Shown: one piece after another, positions 33,424 to 41,864 of the stretch
How positions within the stretch are numbered: position 1 is the first letter of the stretch
Layout: each line of letters starts with the position of its first letter
Assembly (NCBI GenBank): GCA_023456105.1
Contig: JAEYAO010000041.1
Coordinates: 1-62,559, forward strand
DNA: 62,559 bases
Direction: 5' to 3'
From: Pseudomonadota bacterium
Lineage (GTDB): Bacteria; Pseudomonadota; Alphaproteobacteria; Caulobacterales; Caulobacteraceae
Made by a program: the position numbers and the translations under genes
The notes under the pieces: generated by a model
Databases searched by the model: none
The model's input: only the letters and a program-made list of their open reading frames with translations
What the model was told of the DNA's origin: nothing

Positions 33424-34644
33424 ATGGCCAAGATCAAGGTCGCCAATCCCATCGTCGACATCGACGGCGACGAAATGACCCGCATCATCTGGCAGATGAT
33501 CAAGGACAAGCTGGTGTTCCCGTTCCTGGACCTGGAGCTGGACTACTACGACCTGGGCATGGAGAACCGCGACGCCACCGAGGACCAGGTGACGATCGAC
33601 GCCGCCCACGCCATCCAGAAGCACGGCGTCGGCGTCAAGTGCGCCACCATCACCCCGGACGAGGCGCGGGTGAAGGAGTTCGGCCTGAAGAAGATGTGGA
33701 AGTCGCCCAACGGCACCATCCGCAACATCCTGGGCGGCGTGGTCTTCCGCGAGCCGATCATCTGCTCCAACGTGCCGCGCCTAGTGCCGGGCTGGACCCA
33801 GCCCATCGTGGTCGGCCGCCACGCCTTCGGCGACCAGTACAAGGCCACCGACTTCCTGATGCCGGGCGCGGGCACCCTGTCGATCAAGTTCGTCGGAGAC
33901 GACGGCGAGGTGATCGAGCATGAGGTGTTCAAGTCGCCGTCGGCCGGCGTCGCCATGGGCATGTACAATCTGGACGACTCGATCCGCGAGTTCGCCCGCG
34001 CCAGCTTCGCCTACGGCCTGAACCGCAACTATCCGGTCTATCTGTCGACCAAGAACACCATCCTCAAGGCCTATGACGGCCGCTTCAAGGACCTGTTCCA
34101 GGAAGTGTTCGACGCCGAGTTCAAGGCCGAGTTCGACGCGCGCGGCCTGACCTACGAGCACCGTCTGATCGACGACATGGTGGCGGCCGCCATCAAGTGG
34201 TCTGGCGGCTTCGTCTGGGCATGCAAGAACTACGACGGCGACGTGCAGTCCGACGTGGTGGCGCAAGGGTTCGGCTCGCTGGGCCTGATGACCTCGGTGC
34301 TGATGACGCCGGACGGCAAGGTGCTGGAGACCGAGGCCGCGCACGGCACCGTGACCCGCCACTATCGCCAGCATCAGAAGGGCGAGGCCACCTCGACCAA
34401 CTCCATCGCCTCGATCTTCGCCTGGACGCGTGGCTTCAAGCACCGCGCCAAGCTGGACGGCAACGCCGAGCTGGGCGTGTTCGCCGAGACGCTGGAGAAG
34501 GTAGTGGTGGACACCGTCGAGGCCGGCTTCATGACCAAGGACCTGGCGCTTCTGGTCGGCGATCAGCAGGGCTGGCTGACCACCGAAGGCTTCCTCGACA
34601 AGGTCGCCGAGAACCTGAAGGCAGCCCTGCCGCAAGCGGCGTAA
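33424..34644 (+). CDS. icd: NADP-dependent isocitrate dehydrogenase
   Basis: A 406-aa TCA-cycle enzyme producing 2-oxoglutarate. The N-terminus KVANPIVDIDGDEMTRIIWQ and motifs NGTIRNILGGVVFREPI, DDMVAAAIKWSGGFVWACKNYDGDVQSD and EAAHGTVTRHYRQHQKG mark the dimeric, eukaryote-like NADP type usual in alphaproteobacteria. The in-frame start at 33424 matches the family start. A triple hairpin repeat and a strong terminator follow. Confidence 0.97.
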   Translation: MAKIKVANPIVDIDGDEMTRIIWQMIKDKLVFPFLDLELDYYDLGMENRDATEDQVTIDAAHAIQKHGVGVKCATITPDEARVKEFGLKKMWKSPNGTIRNILGGVVFREPIICSNVPRLVPGWTQPIVVGRHAFGDQYKATDFLMPGAGTLSIKFVGDDGEVIEHEVFKSPSAGVAMGMYNLDDSIREFARASFAYGLNRNYPVYLSTKNTILKAYDGRFKDLFQEVFDAEFKAEFDARGLTYEHRLIDDMVAAAIKWSGGFVWACKNYDGDVQSDVVAQGFGSLGLMTSVLMTPDGKVLETEAAHGTVTRHYRQHQKGEATSTNSIASIFAWTRGFKHRAKLDGNAELGVFAETLEKVVVDTVEAGFMTKDLALLVGDQQGWLTTEGFLDKVAENLKAALPQAA

Positions 34645-34657
34645 GGCGAGGATCTTC

Positions 34658-34759
34658 GGGCTCAAGCAGCACAAAGCGCGATAGCCCACATACGGGCTCA
34701 AGCAGCGCGAAGCGCGATAGCCCAAAGACGGGCTCAGGCAGTGCGAAGCACGATAGCCC
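34658..34759 (+). repeat. Three tandem 30-bp hairpin units at 36-bp period
   Basis: Units lie at 34658-34687, 34694-34723 and 34730-34759, separated by 6-bp spacers. Each begins GGGCTCA and ends GATAGCCC, so the ends pair as GGGCT/AGCCC. Inside, unit 2 has GCGC-GAA-GCGC and unit 3 has GTGC-GAA-GCAC: both arms changed together and pairing is kept. Unit 1 has one unpaired position (GCAC/GCGC). The array sits between the icd stop and its terminator. It is either a REP-like DNA element or a structured 3' UTR. Confidence 0.8.
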
Positions 34760-34771
34760 GAACAGAAATGA

Positions 34772-34801
34772 CGCCCGCCGGAGCGATCCGGCGGGCGTTT
34801 T
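34772..34801 (+). terminator. Intrinsic terminator after icd
   Basis: An 11-bp perfect stem CGCCCGCCGGA/TCCGGCGGGCG with a GCGA loop, followed by TTTT. It ends transcription of icd and the hairpin array. Confidence 0.9.
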
Positions 34802-34874
34802 CGCATCCATCGAGCTTGACCGCGCGTTAGGGGGCGTGGCCCTCTGGGCGCAGTATGAAGGCCCGACCTGCCGC

Positions 34875-35549
34875 ATGACCGATGTCCGTCCGCCTGCCGC
34901 CGACACACGCCCGATCTGGGTGCGCGAGGCCGAACGCAAGGCGGCGGAGCGGCGCGAGCCCTCGATCAAGCGACTGCTGAGCAAGCTGATCGTGATCGCC
35001 GTGATCGCCGTGATCGCTTGCTTTGTCGCTGCGCCGTTCTTCGCCTTCGGCGCCATCCGTGCGGCTTCGGACGCCTCCGACGTGCAGGGGCTCAGCCGGT
35101 TGATCGACTATGATGCGGTGCGCGCGTCGTTGCGGCCGCAGCTGTCGGGACGGCCCGAGCCGCTGACGCCGCCGCCGTCCTTCTTCCAGGACCCCGTCGC
35201 CGCGGTGCGCCGGCAGTTCCAGCAGTCGGTGACGCGGCCGGTACGGACCGCGGTCGATCCGGAAATCTATCTGTCGCCGCGCGCCCTGCACGCCCTGACG
35301 CTGGGCTACGGCCGTCGCGCGGACGCCTTCACGGCGGGCGCGGAGACGCCGAAGGGCGGCCTCCGACGCCAGCCCTGGCCCGCCTTCTGGAGCTTCAACC
35401 GTGCGCGCGTGTCGGTGCCCGGACAGGACGGGGGTGAGCGCACCCTGTTCACCTTTGAACGGCGCGGGCCGTTCGAGTGGCGGCTGGTCCACATCGGCCT
35501 GCCGCAGGCTGTCGTGGGCCCTGCGCCGACGCAACCGGCTGCGCGCTAA
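34875..35549 (+). CDS. DUF2939 family membrane-anchored protein
   Basis: A 224-aa protein with a hydrophilic N-terminus, one membrane helix (LIVIAVIAVIACFVAAPFFAF) and an extracytoplasmic domain. The segment AIRAASDASDVQGLSRLIDYDAVRASLRPQL is the DUF2939 signature, and the end shows FERRGPFEWRLVHIGLP. The following gene has the same layout and endings, so they are tandem paralogues with a 29-bp gap. Function is unknown. Confidence 0.8.
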   Translation: MTDVRPPAADTRPIWVREAERKAAERREPSIKRLLSKLIVIAVIAVIACFVAAPFFAFGAIRAASDASDVQGLSRLIDYDAVRASLRPQLSGRPEPLTPPPSFFQDPVAAVRRQFQQSVTRPVRTAVDPEIYLSPRALHALTLGYGRRADAFTAGAETPKGGLRRQPWPAFWSFNRARVSVPGQDGGERTLFTFERRGPFEWRLVHIGLPQAVVGPAPTQPAAR

Positions 35550-35578
35550 AGTCTTTGTTGCGGCGAGGAGGGGATGCC

Positions 35579-36127
35579 ATGAAACGCAGACTGTTGTGGA
35601 CGCTGGCCGTTCTGGTCGTGCTCGGGTTCGCCGGGGCGTTTTTCGCAGCGCCGTTCCTGACCGCGCAGAGCCTGGTGAGGGCCGCGCGCGCGGGCGATGC
35701 GGCCGGCATCGAACGTCACGTCGACTTTCCCGCCTTCCGCCAGAGCCTGAAGGACGAACTGAGCGCGCGGCTGCTGGCCGAGTTCGGCGGCGATCGGCGC
35801 GGCGGCGCCCTGGGCAGTCTGGGCATGCTGCTGGCGCCGCAGCTGGTCGCGGGCGCTGTGGACAGCTTCGTCACTCCGCAAGGCGTCGCCGCCCTGGTGC
35901 GCGAGGGCGAGGCCCCCGATCCGCAGAGCCGCGCGCCTGAGACGCCGCAGACGGACTCGGGCGGCGACGTGCGCCAGTCCTGGGCCTACCGCGACCTCAA
36001 CACCTTTGCGGTGACCCTGACGCGCGAGAGCAGTCCGGACGATCCGCTGGTGCTGCTGATGCAGCGGCGGGGGCCGTTCAGCTGGAAGCTGGCGGGCGTG
36101 GACCTGACGCCCGAACCCGCCGCCTAG
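35579..36127 (+). CDS. DUF2939 family protein, second tandem copy
   Basis: A 182-aa protein: N-terminal membrane helix (LLWTLAVLVVLGFAGAFFAAPFLTA), then SLVRAARAGDAAGIERHVDFPAFRQSLKDELSA as the DUF2939 core and MQRRGPFSWKLAGVDL at the end, parallel to the preceding gene. A central insertion with TPQTDSGGD is not in the first copy. Both probably act at the periplasmic face of the inner membrane. The gene ends 7 bp before the convergent alaS stop. Confidence 0.8.
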   Translation: MKRRLLWTLAVLVVLGFAGAFFAAPFLTAQSLVRAARAGDAAGIERHVDFPAFRQSLKDELSARLLAEFGGDRRGGALGSLGMLLAPQLVAGAVDSFVTPQGVAALVREGEAPDPQSRAPETPQTDSGGDVRQSWAYRDLNTFAVTLTRESSPDDPLVLLMQRRGPFSWKLAGVDLTPEPAA

Positions 36128-36134
36128 GCCGCGC

Positions 36135-38783
36135 CTAGCCAGCCAGGGCTGCGCGGACGGCGGCCAGGCCCTCTTCGGCCTTGGAGCCATCGGGTGCGCC
36201 GCCCTGGGCGAAATCGGCCTTGCCGCCCGCGCCCTGGCCGCCCATCGCCAGCACGGCCGCGCGCGCCAGATCGGCGGCGTTGACGCGGCCGGCCATGTCG
36301 CTGGTGGCCGCAACCGTCACCGCCGCGCGGCCGTCCGTCACGCCGATCAGGGCGACGACACCCGAGCCGACCTGTTTGCGGAAGTCCTCGGCCACGCCGC
36401 GCAGGCCCTTGCCGTCCACGCCGTCCAGCACGCGCGCGATCAGGTTGACGCCGCCGATCTCCTCCGGCGCCGCGGATGCGCCCGAACCGCCGCCGAGGGC
36501 GAGCTGTTTCTTCAGCTCGGCGACCTGCTTTTCCAGCGTCTTGACCGAGGTCTGCAGGCCCTCGACACGGCCGACCACGTCGGCGGGCTGGACCTTGAAG
36601 TCGCGGGCGAGGCCGCGCGCGATCCGGGCCTGGCCTTCCAGATAGAGGCGGGCCGCCTCGCCGGTCAGGCCCTCGATGCGGCGCACGCCGGCCGCGACCC
36701 CGGCCTCGGACACCACCTTGAATAGGGCGATGTCGCCGGTGCGCGCCACATGGGTGCCGCCGCACAGTTCCACGGAATAGGGCGCGTTGTCGCTGGTCAG
36801 CGAACGGCCCAGCGTCAGGACGCGCACCTCGTCGCCGTACTTCTCGCCGAACAGGGCGATGGCGCCCGCCTCGATGGCCTCCTGCGGCGCCATCAGCTTG
36901 GTCTCCGCCGGCACGTTCTGGCGGATCACGGCGTTCACCTCGGCCTCGATGGCGGCGATCTGATCGTCGGTCACGGGGGCGTTGTGGCTGAAGTCGAAGC
37001 GCGCGCGCTCGGCGTCCACCAGCTGGCCCTTTTGCGCCACATGCGGACCCAGCACGTTCTTCAACGCGGTGTGCAGCAGGTGCGCTGCCGAATGGTTGGC
37101 GCGGGTGGTCTGGCGCTTGTCGGCATCGACCAGCTGGGCCACGCGGGCGCCGAGTTCCAGCGTTCCCGCCGTGATCTCGGCCGACAGGACGTGCAGGTCT
37201 CCGGCGTGCTTCTTGACGTCGATGACCTCGGCCTCGCCGCCGGGCCATTCCAATGTGCCGTGATCGCCCGTCTGGCCGCCGCTTTCGGCGTAGAAGGGGG
37301 TCTGGTCCAGCAGGATTTCGACGATTTCGCCCGTCTCGGCCGCGTCGGTCGGCTCGCCCGCCTTCATCAGCGCCAGCACCTCGCCCGAACCGTCGACCGA
37401 GTCATAGCCGGTGAAGACGGTGGGACCCATGCGGTCGCGCACGGCCAGCCATTCGGAGGCGTTGGCGCTCTGGCCCGAACCCTTCCAGTGCTCGCGCGAG
37501 CGGGCGCGCTGCTCGGTCATGGCGGCGTCGAAGCCTTCGACATCGACGGTGAAGCCGCGTCGGCGCGCCTCGTCCTGCGTCAGGTCGAGCGGGAAGCCGT
37601 AGGTGTCGTAGAGGGTGAAGGCGGTCTGGCCCGACAGCACGCCGCCGTCGCCCAGCGCACGCGACGCCTCTTCCAAGAGGCCCATGCCGCGGCCCAGCGT
37701 GGTGCGGAAGCGGATCTCCTCCTGCTTCAGCGTGTCCTCGATAAAGGCCTGGGCGCGGGCGAGTTCGGGGTAGGCGTCGCCCATCTCACCGACCAGGGCC
37801 GGCACCAGGCGGTGCATCAGCGGGTCCTGCGCGCCCAGGAGGTGGGCGTGCCGCATGGCGCGGCGCATGATGCGGCGCAGCACATAGCCGCGTCCTTCGT
37901 TCGACGGCGTCACGCCGTCCGCGATCAGGAAGGAGGAGGAGCGCAGGTGGTCGGCGATGACGCGGTGGCTGGCCTTGCGCTCGCCCTCGGCCGTGGTCGA
38001 GGTCGCTTCTTCAGAGGCGGCGATCAGGCGGCGGAAAAGGTCCACCTCATAGTTGGAGTGCACGCCCTGCAGCACGGCGGCGATGCGCTCCAAACCCATG
38101 CCGGTGTCGATGGAGGGCTTTTCGAGCTTTCGAACGATCTGATCGTTCTCCTTCTCGAATTGCATGAAGACGTTGTTCCAGATCTCGACGAAGCGGTCGC
38201 CGTCCTCGTCCGGCGAGCCGGGAGGGCCGCCCGGGATGTGGTCGCCGTGGTCGTAGAAGATCTCGGTGCAGGGACCGCAGGGGCCGTTGTCGCCCATGGC
38301 CCAGAAGTTGTCGGAGCCGGCGATGCGCACGATCTTGTCGTCGGAGAAGCCGGCGACCTTTTTCCAGATGTCGAAGGCCTCGTCGTCGTCGATGTAGACG
38401 GTCACCATCAGCCGCTTGGGATCAAGGCCGAACTCCTTTGTGACCAGGGTCCAGGCGCGCTCGATCGCATGTTCCTTGAAATAGTCGCCGAAGGAAAAAT
38501 TCCCCAGCATCTCAAAGAAGGTGTGGTGGCGGGCGGTGTAGCCGACGTTGTCCAGGTCGTTGTGCTTGCCGCCCGCGCGCACGCATTTCTGCGACGAGGT
38601 CGCGCGCTTGTAGGGCGGGGTCGAGGCGCCGGTGAAATAGTCCTTGAACGGCACCATGCCCGCGTTGACGAACAGGAGCGACGGATCGTTCTGCGGCACC
38701 AGCGGGGCCGAGTGCACCTTGGCGTGGCCGTCGGCCGCGAAGAAGTCGAGGAAGGTGGAGCGGATCTCGTTCAGGCTGGGCAT
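36135..38783 (-). CDS. alaS: Alanyl-tRNA synthetase
   Basis: An 882-aa class II synthetase. The catalytic domain starts NEIRSTFLDFFAADGHAKVHSAPLVPQNDPSLLFVNAGM; the editing domain has the zinc site (NHSAAHLLHTAL and CGGTHVARTGD), and the C-Ala domain ends the protein. Full length and order are normal. The ATG at 38783 gives the canonical MPSLNEIRSTF start. It charges tRNA-Ala and deacylates mischarged Ser/Gly. Confidence 0.98.
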   Translation of the reverse strand: MPSLNEIRSTFLDFFAADGHAKVHSAPLVPQNDPSLLFVNAGMVPFKDYFTGASTPPYKRATSSQKCVRAGGKHNDLDNVGYTARHHTFFEMLGNFSFGDYFKEHAIERAWTLVTKEFGLDPKRLMVTVYIDDDEAFDIWKKVAGFSDDKIVRIAGSDNFWAMGDNGPCGPCTEIFYDHGDHIPGGPPGSPDEDGDRFVEIWNNVFMQFEKENDQIVRKLEKPSIDTGMGLERIAAVLQGVHSNYEVDLFRRLIAASEEATSTTAEGERKASHRVIADHLRSSSFLIADGVTPSNEGRGYVLRRIMRRAMRHAHLLGAQDPLMHRLVPALVGEMGDAYPELARAQAFIEDTLKQEEIRFRTTLGRGMGLLEEASRALGDGGVLSGQTAFTLYDTYGFPLDLTQDEARRRGFTVDVEGFDAAMTEQRARSREHWKGSGQSANASEWLAVRDRMGPTVFTGYDSVDGSGEVLALMKAGEPTDAAETGEIVEILLDQTPFYAESGGQTGDHGTLEWPGGEAEVIDVKKHAGDLHVLSAEITAGTLELGARVAQLVDADKRQTTRANHSAAHLLHTALKNVLGPHVAQKGQLVDAERARFDFSHNAPVTDDQIAAIEAEVNAVIRQNVPAETKLMAPQEAIEAGAIALFGEKYGDEVRVLTLGRSLTSDNAPYSVELCGGTHVARTGDIALFKVVSEAGVAAGVRRIEGLTGEAARLYLEGQARIARGLARDFKVQPADVVGRVEGLQTSVKTLEKQVAELKKQLALGGGSGASAAPEEIGGVNLIARVLDGVDGKGLRGVAEDFRKQVGSGVVALIGVTDGRAAVTVAATSDMAGRVNAADLARAAVLAMGGQGAGGKADFAQGGAPDGSKAEEGLAAVRAALAG

Positions 38784-38875
38784 GGGCGCGCGTTTCGGCT
38801 GGGAGGAACAGGCCATATAGGGCCAGCCGCGCGATCAAGCCATGCGTTTTCGGAAAGGGAGGGCGGGCCCCGCCT

Positions 38876-38906
38876 CGTCATCCCCGCGCATGCCGCAGGG
38901 ATGACG
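38876..38906. repeat. REP-like inverted repeat upstream of alaS
   Basis: CGTCATCCC and GGGATGACG are 9-bp arms around a 13-bp centre. The core resembles GTCATCCCCGCG repeats scattered between genes in many alphaproteobacteria. Only one copy is in the window. Confidence 0.5.
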
Positions 38907-38920
38907 GGCGTCAGAGGCGA

Positions 38921-39124
38921 TCAGCCTTCGACTTCGTCGGCTTCGGCGTCGTCCTCGGAGAGCAGGGCGTCCAGGGCGTCGATGATGGCGTCGAGCTGCT
39001 CGGGCGTGGCCTCGACGGTCAGCGATCCGCCGCCGTCGCCTTCGATCTCGATCAGATAGCCTTCATCCGTTTCGGACAGGCTGAACTGGCTCAGGGCCTG
39101 GGTCTGCGTCTTTTCGTCGGCCAT
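38921..39124 (-). CDS. Small acidic protein, 67 aa, hypothetical
   Basis: A 67-aa cytosolic protein (MADEKTQTQALSQFSLSETD) with a core GYLIEIEGDGGGSLTVEATPEQLDAIIDALDALLSEDDAE. The pattern of strand, hairpin and C-terminal acidic helix suggests a small beta-beta-alpha fold. A GGAG precedes the ATG. It is conserved-looking in composition and sits between recA and alaS on the same strand. I do not recognise a family. Confidence 0.6.
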   Translation of the reverse strand: MADEKTQTQALSQFSLSETDEGYLIEIEGDGGGSLTVEATPEQLDAIIDALDALLSEDDAEADEVEG

Positions 39125-39191
39125 GGGGAGGCTCCTTGGATGGGACTCGATCAACGGCCCGGCCGCATGGAAGGCTCCGGACGGCGCCCAA

Positions 39192-39227
39192 AGAAAAAGG
39201 CCGTTCGACGGTCGGGTCGAACGGCCT
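39192..39227 (-). terminator. Intrinsic terminator after recA
   Basis: A 12-bp stem AGGCCGTTCGAC/GTCGAACGGCCT followed on the minus strand by TTTTTCTT. It lies 85 bp after the recA stop and isolates recA from the 67-aa gene. Confidence 0.88.
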
Positions 39228-39311
39228 TCGCTTTCTCCGTCCCGCCCCGACGGGGTAGGTGGCGGGTCGCCGGACCCGGACGGAGGAAGAGCGGCGAGGA
39301 GAGCCTGGAAA

Positions 39312-40391
39312 TCAGCCCTCCAGATCCTGACCCTCGTCCGGCTCGGGCGCGCCCAGCATGTCGTCGGCGATCTTGTTGGTCGAGGCGCGCACCGCCTTTT
39401 CGATGGAGGCGGCGATGTCGGGATTGGTGCGCAGGAACTCGCGCACGTTTTCGCGGCCCTGACCGATGCGGGTCGAGTCGTAGGAGAACCAGCTGCCCGA
39501 CTTCTCGATGATCCCGGCCTTGACGCCCAGATCGATGATCTCGCCCAGCTTGGAGATGCCCTCGCCGTACATGATGTCGAAGATGACCTCGCGGAATGGC
39601 GGGGCGACCTTGTTCTTGACCACCTTGACCCGGGTGGTGTTGCCGACCACCTCGTCGCGGTTCTTGATCGCGCCGGTGCGGCGGATATCGAGGCGCACCG
39701 AGGCGTAGAACTTCAGCGCATTGCCGCCGGTGGTCGTCTCCGGCGAGCCGTACATCACGCCGATCTTGTGGCGGATCTGGTTGATGAACAGCACGATGCA
39801 TTTGGACTTGTTGATCGAGGCGGTCAGCTTGCGCAGCGCCTGGCTCATCAGGCGGGCCTGAAGGCCGGGCAGGCTGTCGCCCATCTCGCCCTCGATCTCG
39901 GCGCGCGGCGTCAGGGCCGCGACCGAGTCGACCACCACGATGTCCACGGCGCCCGAACGCACCAGGGTGTCCACGATCTCCAGCGCCTGTTCGCCAGTGT
40001 CCGGCTGGGACACCAGCAGGTCGTCCAGATTGACGCCCAGCTTGCCGGCGTAGACCGGGTCCAGCGCGTGCTCGGCGTCGACGAAGGCGGCGACCCCGCC
40101 CTTTTTCTGCACCTCGGCCACGGTGTGCAGCGCCAGCGTCGTCTTGCCCGAGGACTCCGGGCCGAACACCTCGATCACCCGCCCGACCGGCAGGCCGCCG
40201 ATGCCCAGCGCCATGTCCAGCCCCAGCGAGCCGGTCGAGACGCTTTCGATCTCGGCCACCTGGCCCGCCTTGCCGAGCTTCATCACCGAGCCCTTGCCGA
40301 AGGCGCGATCGATCTGTGCGATCGCCGCCTCAAGCGCCCGCTGCTTGTCTCCGTCTTCCTTGCCCACCAGTTTCAACGCCGCCTGTGCCAT
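39312..40391 (-). CDS. recA: Recombinase RecA
   Basis: A 359-aa recombinase for homologous recombination and the SOS response. Motifs are Walker A GPESSGKTTL, Walker B DIVVVDSVAAL, the L1 region (GDSLPGLQARLMSQALRKLT) and L2 (KIGVMYGSPETTTGGNALKFYASVRLDIRR). I chose the ATG at 40391 because GGGAGACGAAGG lies just before it, although an in-frame ATG is present at 40412. A LexA-type box lies 100 bp upstream. Confidence 0.98.
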   Translation of the reverse strand: MAQAALKLVGKEDGDKQRALEAAIAQIDRAFGKGSVMKLGKAGQVAEIESVSTGSLGLDMALGIGGLPVGRVIEVFGPESSGKTTLALHTVAEVQKKGGVAAFVDAEHALDPVYAGKLGVNLDDLLVSQPDTGEQALEIVDTLVRSGAVDIVVVDSVAALTPRAEIEGEMGDSLPGLQARLMSQALRKLTASINKSKCIVLFINQIRHKIGVMYGSPETTTGGNALKFYASVRLDIRRTGAIKNRDEVVGNTTRVKVVKNKVAPPFREVIFDIMYGEGISKLGEIIDLGVKAGIIEKSGSWFSYDSTRIGQGRENVREFLRTNPDIAASIEKAVRASTNKIADDMLGAPEPDEGQDLEG

Positions 40392-40490
40392 TGCCTTCGT
40401 CTCCCTTGCCATGATTCCCATCAATGCTTGGGAGAGACCCGCCATGGACCCGCTCCCTCGTGAGACGGACTATGTGCACGGTTTGTTCCC

Positions 40491-40505
40491 GTTCACAAGA
40501 TGTTC
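40491..40505. promoter_or_regulatory. SOS (LexA) box of recA
   Basis: GTTC-ACAAGAT-GTTC is the alphaproteobacterial GTTC-N7-GTTC LexA operator. It lies 100-114 bp upstream of the recA start in the cheR/recA interval. Confidence 0.8.
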
Positions 40506-40541
40506 TGGTCTGGCGATCAAGAGATGCGTCCGGAACTGTCG

Positions 40542-41357
40542 TCAGGCGGCGCGGCGCAATGAGGCGGGCGACTTGACGTAGACGCCCTGGCGACCGTGCA
40601 CCGGGCGAAAGGCGACCGTGTCGTCCTCGATCCGCTCGTCCATGCCCAGGAACAGGCAGCCGTCGTCCATCAGCCGCTGCTCCAGACCTTCCAGCACGCG
40701 GGCGCGCCGGGACGGCTCCATGTCGCCAAGGACGTTGCGGCAGAAGATGACGTCGAAGCGGGCGTCGTCGGTCGGCTCGTCCAGCAGGTTCGAGCGCGCG
40801 AAGCGAACCACCTGCGTCAGTTCGGGGCCGGCGCGCCACTGGTCCTCGCTGGACACGAACCAGCGCAGCATGGCTTGGGCGCTGAGGCCGCGCTGGATCT
40901 CGAAGCCGGTGTAGACGCCGGCCCGCGCCTTTTCGATCGCACGGCTGGACAGGTCCGTGCCCAGAACCTCGACGCGTGCGTCGGCGGCCAGCGCGCCCAT
41001 GGCGAGCGACCATGTCTCCTGGCCCGTCGAACAGCCGGCCGACCAGACCCGGACCGGCCGGTCGGTGCGCGCCCGACCCAGCGCCGGGATCAACTCGCGC
41101 TCGAACACCGAAAACGGCGCGCGGTCGCGCCGGAACCAGGTTTCCGGGTTCAGCAGCGCCTCGATCACCGCCCAGCCCAGCGAGGCGACGGGCCGCGCCC
41201 ACAGCGCCGCCAGCATGGCGTCGACGCTTTCATAGGATTCCCGTCGCGCGACCGGCGCCAACCGGTGCTCGGCCAGGCGGATGCGGTCGCGCGTCAGCCG
41301 AAATCCGGCGCGGGAGATCATCAGGCCCTGCAGCCGCTCGAAATCCTCGGGGCTCAT
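40542..41357 (-). CDS. cheR: Chemotaxis-type protein methyltransferase CheR
   Basis: A 271-aa SAM-dependent glutamate methyltransferase. An N-terminal helical CheR_N domain (FERLQGLMISRAGFRLTRDR) precedes the catalytic domain with VWSAGCSTGQETWSLAM (SAM site) and FDVIFCRNVLGDM. There is no C-terminal NWETF pentapeptide or TPR. Its start overlaps the stop of the CheY-like gene (ATGA). The CheY-CheR pair next to chpT resembles the Caulobacter arrangement and may act outside the main chemotaxis cluster. Confidence 0.88.
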   Translation of the reverse strand: MSPEDFERLQGLMISRAGFRLTRDRIRLAEHRLAPVARRESYESVDAMLAALWARPVASLGWAVIEALLNPETWFRRDRAPFSVFERELIPALGRARTDRPVRVWSAGCSTGQETWSLAMGALAADARVEVLGTDLSSRAIEKARAGVYTGFEIQRGLSAQAMLRWFVSSEDQWRAGPELTQVVRFARSNLLDEPTDDARFDVIFCRNVLGDMEPSRRARVLEGLEQRLMDDGCLFLGMDERIEDDTVAFRPVHGRQGVYVKSPASLRRAA

Positions 41358-41806
41358 GACGCGGGAGCCCCGACGCCGGCCGCAACCGCCTGGCCGAAGC
41401 CGACCTCGGCCAGCTTGGATTGCAGGATCTCGCCGTCGAACGGCTTCATCACATATTCGTCGGCGCCGGCGGACAGGGCCTCGGCGATCCGCTCGGCCCG
41501 CGTCTCGATGGTGCAGAACAGCACCTTGGGCCGCTCGCCGCCGGGCATGGCGCGCAGCCGGCGCAGGAACGTCAGCCCGTCCATGACCGGCATGGACCAG
41601 TCCAGCAGCACCGCATCCGGCATCATGCCGGCGCAATAGGCCAGCGCCTCGGCGCCGTCGGCGGCCTCGTCCACCTCGAAGCCGAGACCTTCCACGATGC
41701 GCCGGGCGACCTTGCGGATGATCCGGCTGTCGTCGACGATGAGGCAGGTCCTGAGGTCCAAGGTCGTCTTCCGAAAGCGCGCGTTCGGCGGATAGCCGAC
41801 GGGCAT
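41354..41806 (-). CDS. CheY-like single-domain response regulator
   Basis: A 150-aa receiver. The acidic pair is in CLIVDDSRIIRKVARR, the acceptor Asp in AVLLDWSMPVMDG, the Thr in LFCTIETRA and the Lys in YVMKPFD. There is no output domain. The first 18 residues before the receiver look like a non-conserved extension; a TTG start near residue 16 is possible. It is co-translated with cheR. It may accept phosphate from a CheA- or ChpT-like donor. Confidence 0.87.
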   Translation of the reverse strand: MPVGYPPNARFRKTTLDLRTCLIVDDSRIIRKVARRIVEGLGFEVDEAADGAEALAYCAGMMPDAVLLDWSMPVMDGLTFLRRLRAMPGGERPKVLFCTIETRAERIAEALSAGADEYVMKPFDGEILQSKLAEVGFGQAVAAGVGAPAS

Positions 41807-41864
41807 GACTCGAGCCGGATTATCGCGCCCCGTCGGTTAACGAGGCGTTGGGATGGCGTCTATC

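Noticed and set aside
34658..34759. CRISPR array
   Set aside because: Three units at a 36-bp period superficially resemble a repeat array, but the units are 30-bp hairpins and the spacers only 6 bp. There are no cas genes in the window.
36750..39059. 769-codon plus-strand frame opposite alaS
   Set aside because: It is an antisense shadow of alaS with low-complexity His/Gly/Val-rich composition.
41835..41855. CtrA box upstream of the CheY-like gene
   Set aside because: Only one TTAAC half-site fits; the other half has two mismatches.
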